Of a DNA stretch of 19,568 bases, positions 1 through 7,044 are shown one piece after another. Where the stretch lies: positions 1-19,568 of the forward strand of contig DAIBBI010000064.1 in assembly GCA_027442615.1 (NCBI GenBank). The letters run 5' to 3'. The number at the start of each line of letters is the position of its first letter. Position 1 is the first letter of the stretch. This stretch comes from JAJZRV01 sp027442615 (lineage in GTDB: Bacteria; Pseudomonadota; Gammaproteobacteria; Burkholderiales; Ferrovaceae). The translations under genes were made by a program, and so were the position numbers. The notes under the pieces were generated by a model. It did no database searches, was not told the origin of the DNA, and was given only the letters and a program-made list of their open reading frames with translations.

Positions 1-159
1 AAGGGCTTCTTTCCAATAGACATAGACTCCAGGCCGGTTGAGATCTGCGTCAGTTGCTTCCGATGCGACATCCAGCGTTAGGTCGTGAATTGCAAACCTA
101 TTTTCTAAGGTTCCGAATTCGCGCTGAAAGGCTTTCACGACTTGGTCTAGTGACAGCAT
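1..159 (-). CDS. Partial cassette gene, possible GIY-YIG-type protein (N-terminal 53 aa)
   Basis: An open frame begins with ATG at 159 and runs off the left edge, giving 53 residues without a stop. It starts a few bases after the attC-like site at 168-236, the normal position for the gene of the next cassette. The end of the visible part, around residues 42-50, reads RPGVYVYWK. This resembles the first strand of a GIY-YIG nuclease fold (G-V-Y-V/I-Y), but the second motif and the catalytic Arg and Glu would lie outside the window. The family call is therefore only a suggestion; the reading frame itself is better supported. No clear Shine-Dalgarno sequence is visible, which is common for cassette genes. 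Confidence 0.5.
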   Translation of the reverse strand, partial: MLSLDQVVKAFQREFGTLENRFAIHDLTLDVASEATDADLNRPGVYVYWKEAL

Positions 160-167
160 CTCATGCA

Positions 168-236
168 CCCCAACGTCTGAAATCACCGGCGCTGCGCGGC
201 TTCATCGTGCAGCGCCGGTGGATTGATGGGTTGGGC
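168..236 (-). other. attC-like recombination site (integron cassette)
   Basis: Read on the minus strand the site begins with GCCCAAC (236-230, a perfect RYYYAAC core) and ends with GTTGGGG (174-168, GTTRRRY except for the last base). Between them two arms containing ACCGGCGCTGC and GCAGCGCCGGT pair into a long stem. One unpaired C lies in only one arm, the extrahelical base typical of folded attC sites. It follows the DUF2971 gene, whose last codons run into it, and precedes the next cassette start at 159. Confidence 0.75.
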
Positions 237-896
237 ATCTGCACCGTTACGACGGAAAGTGCGATCTTCGGTGACCCGAAACGCCCGAAATGCCATGCGC
301 GCCTTCAAGACTTTGACATGGGGCAGATCGGCCTGAAGGAGTGACCGAATACGATTAACCGGGAGTTCACATCGCGGCCCCAAGATTACCTCCATGAGCC
401 GTAAGTCTTCCGAAAAGTCCTGGAAGAAGAGCCCCGATTCTTTCGTCGCTGGATCCAGTTGAACAAAGAGCCGATATTCGTTTTCATATTTCCAGTCTAC
501 GAACTTCGTTCGCAGTAGGCGATTAACCAGCGCCTCGTCGAGGTTTGGACGTTTGGTTTTCGAATCAACGTCAATGCGAACTCGCTGCGAGGTATAGAGG
601 ACTTCGGACAACAGGTAGTCAGGCACATCGAAACCCAGGGCTATACCAGTGTGCTTATCTGCGTAGTGGCCCCATAGAAGTGGGTTACTCCAAGTACGAC
701 TAAAGCAGACCAAGCCCTTCGTTTCGTTCAGTTGATGCTTCATTGCGGCGAATGCTTTTCGGTGCTCGGAGTTCTCCAAGTTGGCGGCCAACAACTCAAA
801 TGGGTCGTTTAGATCGCCGAACCGCGAAATCTTCAGCCGCCTGAGAGAAAGATTACTCAGGGCGAAAGGTGCGGAAGAGAGGTAGTAGACCCGCAT
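183..896 (-). CDS. DUF2971 domain protein (integron cassette gene)
   Basis: A 237-residue protein of the DUF2971 family, whose biochemical role is not established. Recognisable signatures run in the family order: an N-terminal YYLSSAPFALSNL segment, ISRFGDLNDPFELL, the centre GLVCFSRTWSNPLLWGHYAD followed by HTGIALGFDV, and later KFVDWKYENEYRLF. ATG at 896 is preferred over a TTG at 908 because family members start close to the Y-Y-x-S segment and the TTG lies inside the attC core. The last residues (about QPINPPALHDEAAQRR) are encoded by the attC site itself, so the natural C-terminus has probably been extended by cassette formation. The gene sits between two attC-like sites and reads in the same direction as its neighbours. 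DUF2971 genes are common passengers of cassette arrays and defence islands; no function is claimed here. Confidence 0.8.
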   Translation of the reverse strand: MRVYYLSSAPFALSNLSLRRLKISRFGDLNDPFELLAANLENSEHRKAFAAMKHQLNETKGLVCFSRTWSNPLLWGHYADKHTGIALGFDVPDYLLSEVLYTSQRVRIDVDSKTKRPNLDEALVNRLLRTKFVDWKYENEYRLFVQLDPATKESGLFFQDFSEDLRLMEVILGPRCELPVNRIRSLLQADLPHVKVLKARMAFRAFRVTEDRTFRRNGADAQPINPPALHDEAAQRR

Positions 897-902
897 TAAG
901 GT

Positions 903-960
903 GCCCAACGTTTGAGTTCAGCGGCTGCCGAAGGCAGTCCGCTGGAACGAATGGTTAGCT
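903..960 (-). other. attC-like recombination site (integron cassette)
   Basis: On the minus strand the right-hand core GTTGGGC (909-903) matches GTTRRRY perfectly. The left-hand core AGCTAAC (960-954) matches RYYYAAC except at one base. The inner arms pair as CAGCGG/CCGCTG and CTGCC/GGCAG around a GAA/TTC tip, with single unpaired bases on one side only, as expected of a folded attC. It lies 8 bases after the stop of the four-repeat gene and just before the DUF2971 start, exactly where an inter-cassette site belongs. Confidence 0.8.
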
Positions 961-967
961 TGCTTCG

Positions 968-1276
968 CTAGTTCATGAAACCGATCCATTCCCCGTCCTT
1001 TGTAAAGATATTGAATCCTCGTTTCGAATTGTGAACACAGTAGCCGCGCCATTCGCCCTCCAAGCTGACCCAGTTGTAGCCAGATTCGCTATTGGATGCG
1101 AAGTAGCCTTGCCACTTTCCGTTTAATCCGAAGTACAGAAGGAACCCGCGCTCCATCCGAGCCGCCACACCCGAAAGGTCACCGTCTTCATCGAAGATGT
1201 AAAGACCGGACCAAGTTGTCTTGGTTGGGTCGGTGTTTTTCAGGATACTTGTCGTGTTGATTTCCAGCAATTTCAT
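968..1276 (-). CDS. Small four-repeat beta-rich protein (cassette gene)
   Basis: A 102-residue protein with no recognised enzymatic motif. From about residue 23 it consists of four copies of a roughly 20-residue unit of the form G-[LFY]-x3-[FV]-x-x-[DNE]-G-x-[WL]-x-G: GLYIFDEDGDLSG, GFLLYFGLNGKWQG, GYNWVSLEGEWRG, GFNIFTKDGEWIG. Each unit looks like a beta hairpin, so a small closed four-bladed structure is a reasonable inference; it resembles sequences described as four-fold beta flower proteins, but that match is from memory. ATG at 1276 is used; an in-frame GTG at 1285 is an alternative and neither has a strong ribosome binding site. Its stop lies 8 bases before the attC-like site at 903-960. 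No second attC or attI was found upstream, so it is the last recognisable cassette on this side. Confidence 0.6.
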   Translation of the reverse strand: MKLLEINTTSILKNTDPTKTTWSGLYIFDEDGDLSGVAARMERGFLLYFGLNGKWQGYFASNSESGYNWVSLEGEWRGYCVHNSKRGFNIFTKDGEWIGFMN

Positions 1277-1595
1277 TCTACTCACAAAGCTGCTTGATGC
1301 GAAATTCTGGTTTAGTCCAGACCTGACTTGCCCACCGCCGTGTGCGACACCAGGGTCGTGGGGTGAAAGGCGGGCAGTGAAGGGTGGAGGATAGCCATAT
1401 GGGCCATCATCCTAACATGGTGAGAAGACGATTTTTTCGGGCATTTTGTCAAGGCTGAACCGAGCCATGCCGAAAGCTGTGTGCTCCCTATTAACCTGCT
1501 TTACAATCAAAAACACTAGAAATATCAATGAGTTGAAGATGCACCCTAACCCGTTGTTATTCCAGACGAACAATCCATGGGTCTCGTGCCTTGAT
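1277..1595. other. Intergenic region at the edge of the cassette array, no gene supported
   Basis: About 320 bp between the cassette gene and the operator of the ATPase gene. The part at 1331-1380 can form an imperfect hairpin (CCGCC near 1335 pairs with GGCGG near 1370), but it has neither attC core. The part from 1430 to 1590 looks AT-richer than its flanks. A minus-strand frame covers 1412-1684, but it overlaps the operator and the ATPase start and resembles nothing known to me. Confidence 0.5.
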
Positions 1596-1612
1596 ACGAC
1601 ATAATATGTCGC
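1596..1612. promoter_or_regulatory. Palindromic operator copy 1 (probable WYL-regulator site)
   Basis: The sequence is ACGACATAATATGTCGC, with inverted arms CGACA and TGTCG separated by 5 bases. It lies 55 bp upstream of the chosen ATPase start at 1668. The same arms, spacing and flanking R and C recur at 6973-6989 and 8121-8137. A CATAAT hexamer inside it could be a -10 element, so a bound protein would block transcription, but no convincing -35 is visible. Confidence 0.7.
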
Positions 1613-1667
1613 TGGTTTCCGCATAATGGCTTCATGTACAAATGACCAACCCGTGAGAGGCAAGCAC

Positions 1668-3851
1668 ATGAAAACCACTCCCAAATTTATTCGCCTGGAT
1701 GCCGCCCTGAAGGTAGTTGGTAGCGGTCATGGCGATGCCCTCGATGCCTATCGCCCGCTGCTGGGAACCTGGCTCATCAAACTCGCTTTTCTCATGAAAT
1801 GGCACGACAAAATCCATCTCATGACGGACCAGAATTTTCTGGAAGCGACAGGCATGGACAAGTGGCAAAAAGCGGACCTGAAGGAAGATGAGCTGGATAT
1901 TTTCGAGCGTGAAGACCATTTCAGCCAGTCCAAAAATGGAAATGTCCCCACCAAGGTAGAGTTCAAGCGTGAGTTGAACAAAAAGTTGGTTGAATTCAGT
2001 AAGCATCCTGTCCGGGACGATTTGATGCTGCTTCGGAACATTGAATTGTTGGGGGATATGCTGGGGCTTTCTGCCTGCGACAAGGCAATCGTCTGTTTTG
2101 CAACGATCCTCGAGGCGTTTCAGGTGTTCAAAGGGGCGATTTGCAATACCCGTCGCAGGGTCATTGACAGCAGAAATTACCACCAGTTGCTGGCAGGAAT
2201 ACTGGGCTATACGGAACAGGAAATCCGTGAAGCCCTTATGCAGGACTCACTGCTGGTTACCAGCGGGATCATTAAGGTAACGTCAGGTTTTTGCGATATC
2301 GAGGACAAGCTGGATCTGGTGGATGGCCTGGACAAGGTTTTGCTCCTGGAGAATGAGAACGCCGAATCTTTGATCGGGCGTCTTCTCAAGCGAGCGAGTC
2401 CGAACGATCTCACCCTGGAGAACTTTCCCCATCTTGATCGTGATTTTCAGACATTGCTGCCGTTCTTGGCCAACGCCATGAACCAGGGGATTGTCGGTAC
2501 AAACGTCCTCTTCTACGGCCCCCCCGGCACCGGTAAACCCGAATTTGCAAAAGTCGTATCGGCCAAATTGGGCGTGAGTTTATTCGAGATTGGATACGCC
2601 GATGAAGATGGTGATCCCATGAGAGGGGGGGGGCGGCTTCGCTCGCTGGCTCTTTGCCAGCGCCTGCTCACGGGCGGAAACAAGGCGCTCCTGATGTTCG
2701 ATGAAACGGAAGACGTCTTCGACACCTTTGAAGAACCCGACTTTTTTCGAGGGGCTCGCAAGAAAATGGACGGTTCCAAAGCCTGGATCAACCGGACGCT
2801 GGAGCGGAACATGACCCCGACCCTCTGGATCACCAATAATGCCGCTATAGACCCTGCCTACCTGCGTCGCTTTGACTATTCCATTCAGTTTTCCGTGCCG
2901 CCACTGAAAGTGAGGGTGCAAATCGCACGCTACCATTTGGGCGACCTGGTGGCCAACGAGGATTGGCTTCAAGGTATCGCTTCTAACGAACATTTGTTGC
3001 CCGCCCAATATGAGCGGGCCGCCAAGGTTGCGAGGCTCACGAGTGAAGGGGACCCCACTAAGGCGCAGATCATTGCCCGGCAAGTCCTGACCCAGAGCGC
3101 CTTGCTCCTGGAGCAGAAGCCCAACGCCCGAATTGTGCTTCGGACCCGGTATGACCGCCAATACCTGAATATTGACCTGGACGTCGAGCGGGTCATTGCA
3201 GGTCTCAAGCAACGACCAACCGCGAGCTTCTGTTTTTATGGCCCAGCCGGCACCGGTAAAAGTGAGCTCGCGCGCCACATCGCGGATGAAATCGATAGGC
3301 CACTGGTGGTTCGCAAGGCATCAGACCTCCTCAGCATGTGGCTTGGCAAAACGGAAAAGAACATTGCCACCATGTTTGCGGAGGCAGAACGCCAGGGGGC
3401 TGTATTGGTGCTTGACGAAGCAGACAGTTTTTTGACTGACCGGCGCGATGCGCACCGGAGCTGGGAAGTCACCCAGGTCAATGAACTCCTCACCCAGATG
3501 GAAGCCTTCGAGGGGATCTTCATTTGCACCACCAACCTCATGGAAAAACTCGATCAGGCAAGCCTTCGACGGTTCAGTTTCAAGGTCAAGTTTGGTTATC
3601 TCACGCCGGGTCAGCGCTGGTCCATGTTCCAGTCAGAGTTCGCTCGGATGCATGGAGAAAGTGGTTTTTCTCCGGCGTTGGAATCGAATGTCCGGACGCT
3701 CGATCGGCTCACACCTGGTGATTTTGCAGCGGTGGCTCGCCAGCATCACCTCCTGGGGATCAACATGACAGCCAAAGAACTCTTCGCCAGGCTGCAGGAA
3801 GAGTGCAAAATCAAGGGGGGTGCCTCAGGTACCATGGGGTTCGTTTCCTGA
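1668..3851 (+). CDS. Double AAA+ domain ATPase with a degenerate first Walker A
   Basis: A 727-residue soluble protein with two AAA+ modules after a helical N-terminal region of about 260 residues that I do not recognise. Module 1 has a Walker A-like GPPGTGKPE (284-292), Walker B D345-E346, sensor-1 N390/N391 and paired arginines R400-R401. Module 2 has GPAGTGKSE (525-533), Walker B D583-E584, sensor-1 T622-N623 and arginines R634-R635. Module 1 has Pro291 where Thr or Ser normally coordinates magnesium, a single-base difference (ACC to CCC), so module 2 is probably the active motor and module 1 may bind nucleotide weakly or act structurally. ATG at 1668 is preferred over 1626 because GAGAGG precedes it by a normal distance and the operator lies 55 bp upstream. 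The layout recalls AAA+ remodelling enzymes of the CDC48/spastin type, but no named family is certain. The shared operator links it to the DUF2779-WYL operon. Confidence 0.85.
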   Translation: MKTTPKFIRLDAALKVVGSGHGDALDAYRPLLGTWLIKLAFLMKWHDKIHLMTDQNFLEATGMDKWQKADLKEDELDIFEREDHFSQSKNGNVPTKVEFKRELNKKLVEFSKHPVRDDLMLLRNIELLGDMLGLSACDKAIVCFATILEAFQVFKGAICNTRRRVIDSRNYHQLLAGILGYTEQEIREALMQDSLLVTSGIIKVTSGFCDIEDKLDLVDGLDKVLLLENENAESLIGRLLKRASPNDLTLENFPHLDRDFQTLLPFLANAMNQGIVGTNVLFYGPPGTGKPEFAKVVSAKLGVSLFEIGYADEDGDPMRGGGRLRSLALCQRLLTGGNKALLMFDETEDVFDTFEEPDFFRGARKKMDGSKAWINRTLERNMTPTLWITNNAAIDPAYLRRFDYSIQFSVPPLKVRVQIARYHLGDLVANEDWLQGIASNEHLLPAQYERAAKVARLTSEGDPTKAQIIARQVLTQSALLLEQKPNARIVLRTRYDRQYLNIDLDVERVIAGLKQRPTASFCFYGPAGTGKSELARHIADEIDRPLVVRKASDLLSMWLGKTEKNIATMFAEAERQGAVLVLDEADSFLTDRRDAHRSWEVTQVNELLTQMEAFEGIFICTTNLMEKLDQASLRRFSFKVKFGYLTPGQRWSMFQSEFARMHGESGFSPALESNVRTLDRLTPGDFAAVARQHHLLGINMTAKELFARLQEECKIKGGASGTMGFVS

Positions 3852-3901
3852 ATAATCATGCAGTCAATAAATTCTCCATCATTCATAATGAGTTGCTTAA
3901 A

Positions 3902-4303
3902 ATGACGCCCGAAAATACGCAGAAGTTATATTCGCATTTTCCAAATCTTTACCGGGGAAAGGACAAAAGCCCACAGGAATCTTCAATGTGTTGGGGATTT
4001 GAATGTGGTGATGGATGGTTTGCCTTGATCTGGAAACTTTCTAGCGACATTGAGATGGAGGCCACGCGGGAAGGCATTGACCCTCATGGTGATATGTGGC
4101 CGGAGGCGCAGCAAGTGAAGCAGAAGTTCGGCGCTCTGCGGTTTCATCTCAACAACTATTCAGAAGAACTCGCTCGTCTCATCAAAATTGCCGCAAAGGA
4201 ATCCGGAACGATCTGTGAAATTTGTGGCAATCCTGGGGTTCTAATTTGCGATTCACGCCGCTATGTGATGACGCTGTGCAGTGCTCATGCGCGAGGGCTA
4301 TAA
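3902..4303 (+). CDS. Small zinc-finger-like protein (FECGDGW family), function unknown
   Basis: A 133-residue protein starting with MTPENTQK. Seen in the sequence: a CWGFECGDGWFALI motif near the N-terminus, VKQKFGALRFHLN in the middle, and a C-terminal CEICGNPGVLICD...TLCSAH segment whose Cys/Cys/Cys/His spacing suggests a zinc site. Small proteins with this order of motifs occur in phages and bacterial accessory regions, and none known to me has an assigned role. It begins 50 bp after the ATPase stop on the same strand with no terminator between them, so it may be co-transcribed with the ATPase under operator copy 1. The frame is open back to 3803, but ATG 3902 is chosen because homologues, as I recall, begin near this point; the ribosome binding site is weak. 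Confidence 0.65.
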   Translation: MTPENTQKLYSHFPNLYRGKDKSPQESSMCWGFECGDGWFALIWKLSSDIEMEATREGIDPHGDMWPEAQQVKQKFGALRFHLNNYSEELARLIKIAAKESGTICEICGNPGVLICDSRRYVMTLCSAHARGL

Positions 4304-4479
4304 CAACAATTTACTTCGAATCGGGCTATTGGGTTACTGGATCTTGACATTCACCTTGGACACTGGCCAGCGCCAAGGGATGGTTAACGTAAGGAGACAC
4401 ATCGGCATCGGCATTTTTTAGACGCTGATTTTTGTGTTTTTCGGCAGCAAAAAATCCACTTTCATAATCGATGCATGGC

Positions 4480-5430
4480 TCATCGTTTCTCCACATCCCA
4501 CATATTTTCACCGAACCCGTGAATCCACCAATCCAGCATCGCCGAGTCCACTACAGTAGCCTTGATCTCGTAGAAGTCATCGTGTTCGATGACTTGCTGG
4601 TCTTGGGAAAGTGCAGACTCGGTAATGTGGAACCCCGTATCTTTGTGGATCTTGAAGGTGAGGCTGACTTTCTTGCCATCGCCAAAACCGAACCGCCCAT
4701 CGTCATCGTACTGCTTCAGGTTAAAATCTGCGGGATACTTAAAAGTTTCATTGAGAGCTACGGCCTTATGAAAACGGTGCAGCGCTAGGGACCGTTCATT
4801 GTTGAACCCTTCAAACCGGCACACCAGATAAAGGCGAGCGCCCTGCTGCGCAAGGCCTAGCGGTAGAACGCGGGCTTCCTTCCGCTCCCGATTAGCATTC
4901 TGGTAATCCGTAAGCAAAACCCGGTTTTCGTACAGGGCCGTGCTGACGGCTTCAAACACGGCAGGTTTTATGAGCGGGGGCAGCAGCGGTTGAGAGGTCG
5001 CCACGACTCTTACCTTGTGCAGCCATTGTCGTTCCATGGAAGGTTTCGAGGAAGGGCTCAGGTTGCGACGGGACTGCTCGAAAAAACCTTCCAGGGATTT
5101 CATCAGTTTTGCCGGAAGAAGCATCTTCAGATGCTGCTCCGCAAGCGTCAGCAACAAGGACTCCTGTGTCGTCAATCCGGGCATGGAAATCCCTTTGGCG
5201 TATTCCAGCCATCGGTAGCCATAGGGCTTGTTGCGATCATCGCGCTCCAGTTCGAAATGTTCGGACAGCGTGTCCAGATGACGCTGGATGGTGCGCAAAT
5301 CCCGGTCAAACCCTTCGTTCATCAGCTGCTTGTGAAGCTCGGATGCGGTAATTTTTCGTTGCCTGGGAATCCGCTTGAGGATTTCCAGGATGAGGATGGC
5401 GGTATCCAAAGTATCCGAGCGTTTTGGCAT
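4480..5430 (-). CDS. WYL-domain transcriptional regulator
   Basis: A 316-residue DNA-binding regulator. Residues 1-75 form a winged helix-turn-helix (SELHKQLMNEG, then DLRTIQRHLDTL as recognition region). The central part has the WYL-type core around residues 185-220 (ARVLPLGLAQQGARLYLVCR, then LALHRFHKA), with RLYLV in place of the literal W-Y-L. Residues about 250-316 fit the WYL C-terminal extension. WYL proteins such as BrxR and CapW repress phage-defence operons by binding palindromes near the promoter, and others respond to nucleic-acid ligands. Its ATG shares one base with the stop of the DUF2779 gene (TGATG), and TGGAGG lies just upstream, so the two are translationally coupled. It is the obvious candidate to bind the three palindromes at 1596, 6973 and 8121, including the one in front of its own operon, which would give autoregulation. 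The binding itself is inference. Confidence 0.9.
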   Translation of the reverse strand: MPKRSDTLDTAILILEILKRIPRQRKITASELHKQLMNEGFDRDLRTIQRHLDTLSEHFELERDDRNKPYGYRWLEYAKGISMPGLTTQESLLLTLAEQHLKMLLPAKLMKSLEGFFEQSRRNLSPSSKPSMERQWLHKVRVVATSQPLLPPLIKPAVFEAVSTALYENRVLLTDYQNANRERKEARVLPLGLAQQGARLYLVCRFEGFNNERSLALHRFHKAVALNETFKYPADFNLKQYDDDGRFGFGDGKKVSLTFKIHKDTGFHITESALSQDQQVIEHDDFYEIKATVVDSAMLDWWIHGFGENMWDVEKR

Positions 5431-6911
5431 CACAGCCTCCAGTGGGTTTTTCCGGCGAAAACCTGCCAAAGCCGCACCATGGCATAGGTATCGAGCTTGC
5501 AGTATTCCAGCAACTGATGTTCGAGGGTTTGTTTACGATTCGCACCGGTTTGGGGGTGTATGGCTTCCAGGTAGGCGGCCTGTGCCCCCCCGCCGTCCTG
5601 CACGCCCTCCAGGTTGCCATATGAGAGCTCGGGCACCAGGGCAGGTAATACCGCCTTGATGCTCCAACTGCCTTTCTGACTTGGATGGTAGTAGCGCTCC
5701 CTAGCCACTGGCAAGAGATCCACGATGCGTTCGTTGATGTTGAGAAGCCGCTTCGCAAGTTTCGGAAATCGTTCCGCCAGTTCGGCAATTCGGGTTCTTT
5801 CAAAAGCGGCGTTGTAGACGAAAACGGGCTCGTTATCACCGCAGGAGATAATGAGTTTTTCTGCAAACGCACGGGAGGGATCGTTGCCAGACAGTTCCAG
5901 AAAGGCTTCATGCTGAAGTTTTCCCAACACGCCGACGCGGTGAACGCTGAACTGGAACGGAATCTGCTGATAGGGCCTGGTCCCTTTCCAGATGGGTACG
6001 GCGAACTGAATGGTCTCAAAATCGAGGAAATAGCTTGGCAAAGAATGCGGCTTCAGGTCATCCGCCGCGCCATTCGCATCAAACCAAGGCTGACCCGTTA
6101 GCGTCACGTTTCGGACACGCTGTTGCTTTTCGGTCAAAGATACGGCGTCAGGCAAGTCCTTCATGTCCAGAATGCCCTGTTCGCGCAGATCCTCGGTCTT
6201 GCGGAAGCTCGGCAGCCAGCCAATGGGGTGTTCGGCCTGCGGTTCTGAGGCTGCGCAATGCGCATAAAAACCGCAAGCGAACGGGTTGGCGCACTGAGGG
6301 CCTGTTTTCACCTCAGGCTCCCCACCTGCCATGGTTTGCCGTGCATCTGCAATCCATTGGCGAACCTCTGTCTCCCTGGAAAAGGCTTGATCCGAGAGAT
6401 TCTCTTCCACCAGCAATCCTTGGTAATCCTCATTGCCCGGGTATGTCCAGGTGTTGTCGATATAGGCCAGTGAAACAGACTTCAGGGACAATCCTGCGTC
6501 CCTTGCAACCAATGACTGGATCGCCACATCGTCACGATGATAATCCTTCACGCTGGTAGAAGATTTTACCTCCACCATGCGCCAACCCTGGCGCACGGGG
6601 AGCAGTACGTCGGACAAGGCCAACGCTTCCGGGGTAATAAACGTTCCTTCAAATATTGGCTGTTTGGAAGTCAGGAGGGCCTGAGTACGGGCTGCCGCTT
6701 GATCAAATCCTTCCAATTCAATATCGATCAATACGCCTTTCCCATTCGGATCGTACAAGCCTCGGGCGATGTCCCCCACATGATGGCCAGCCTTGAAACC
6801 GGCCTCAGTCTCTGCATCGGTAATGTTGAGATCAGGCCGATGGATTTCAAGCCATAGACGGCGCGGGCACTGGCGATAAGCTAACAGTTTTGATTTGGAC
6901 AATCGACGCAT
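5430..6911 (-). CDS. DUF2779 protein: Cas4-like Fe-S nuclease plus DEDDy exonuclease modules
   Basis: A 493-residue predicted two-module nuclease. Residues 1-225 resemble Cas4/AddB-type PD-(D/E)XK nucleases: SKSKLLAYRQCPRRLWLE with C15, FEGTF with E88, D101, the EVK signature at E114-K116, and a C-terminal cluster C207, C213, C219. With C15 that makes four cysteines placed to hold an iron-sulfur cluster. Residues 290-493 look like a DEDD exonuclease: FLDFET (D297, E299), YNAAFERTRI (about 366-375), IVDLL (D398) and YCKLDTYAM (Y470, D474), the Y-x3-D spacing of the DEDDy type. ATG at 6911 is chosen over 6938 because GAGGGGG lies just upstream. It is the first gene of an operon with the WYL regulator, 61 bp downstream of palindrome copy 2. 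All key catalytic residues I looked for are present. The biological substrate is unknown; nuclease activity is inferred from motifs. Confidence 0.85.
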   Translation of the reverse strand: MRRLSKSKLLAYRQCPRRLWLEIHRPDLNITDAETEAGFKAGHHVGDIARGLYDPNGKGVLIDIELEGFDQAAARTQALLTSKQPIFEGTFITPEALALSDVLLPVRQGWRMVEVKSSTSVKDYHRDDVAIQSLVARDAGLSLKSVSLAYIDNTWTYPGNEDYQGLLVEENLSDQAFSRETEVRQWIADARQTMAGGEPEVKTGPQCANPFACGFYAHCAASEPQAEHPIGWLPSFRKTEDLREQGILDMKDLPDAVSLTEKQQRVRNVTLTGQPWFDANGAADDLKPHSLPSYFLDFETIQFAVPIWKGTRPYQQIPFQFSVHRVGVLGKLQHEAFLELSGNDPSRAFAEKLIISCGDNEPVFVYNAAFERTRIAELAERFPKLAKRLLNINERIVDLLPVARERYYHPSQKGSWSIKAVLPALVPELSYGNLEGVQDGGGAQAAYLEAIHPQTGANRKQTLEHQLLEYCKLDTYAMVRLWQVFAGKTHWRL

Positions 6912-6972
6912 CACAACCCCCTCGATGATTCGCAACATACGTGAAATTAAAAAGAGAGGGTACTACCGAAAT

Positions 6973-6989
6973 GCGACATTATGTGTCGC
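6973..6989. promoter_or_regulatory. Palindromic operator copy 2 (probable WYL-regulator site)
   Basis: The sequence is GCGACATTATGTGTCGC, with the same CGACA-N5-TGTCG arms as copies 1 and 3. It lies 61 bp upstream of the DUF2779 start on the minus strand, in the promoter region of the operon that encodes the WYL regulator. On the minus strand it contains a CATAAT hexamer, as copy 1 does on the plus strand. Confidence 0.72.
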
Positions 6990-7044
6990 TTGTGGAGGAG
7001 CCTGAAATGGAGGTGTTGCAGGTTAATTTCCCGCGTGGCAGCAC

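Noticed and set aside
1324..1364. GCGACAC...GTCGT considered as a fourth WYL operator
   Set aside because: Spacing between the half-sites and the flanking bases differ from the three matching copies, and no start codon lies at the expected distance.
1331..1380. Imperfect hairpin considered as a third attC or an attI site
   Set aside because: It lacks RYYYAAC and GTTRRRY cores, and its arms pair poorly beyond the outer 7-8 bases.
1412..1684. Minus-strand frame of 90 codons with one hydrophobic stretch
   Set aside because: It overlaps operator copy 1 and the start of the ATPase gene, has no good ribosome binding site and resembles no known protein.
4326..4511. Minus-strand frame of 61 codons downstream of the WYL gene
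   Set aside because: It overlaps the WYL 3' end out of frame and has no protein similarity or clear start signal.
5306..6019. Minus-strand frame of 237 codons spanning the nuclease-WYL junction
   Set aside because: It lies in another frame of two well-supported genes and lacks recognisable motifs.
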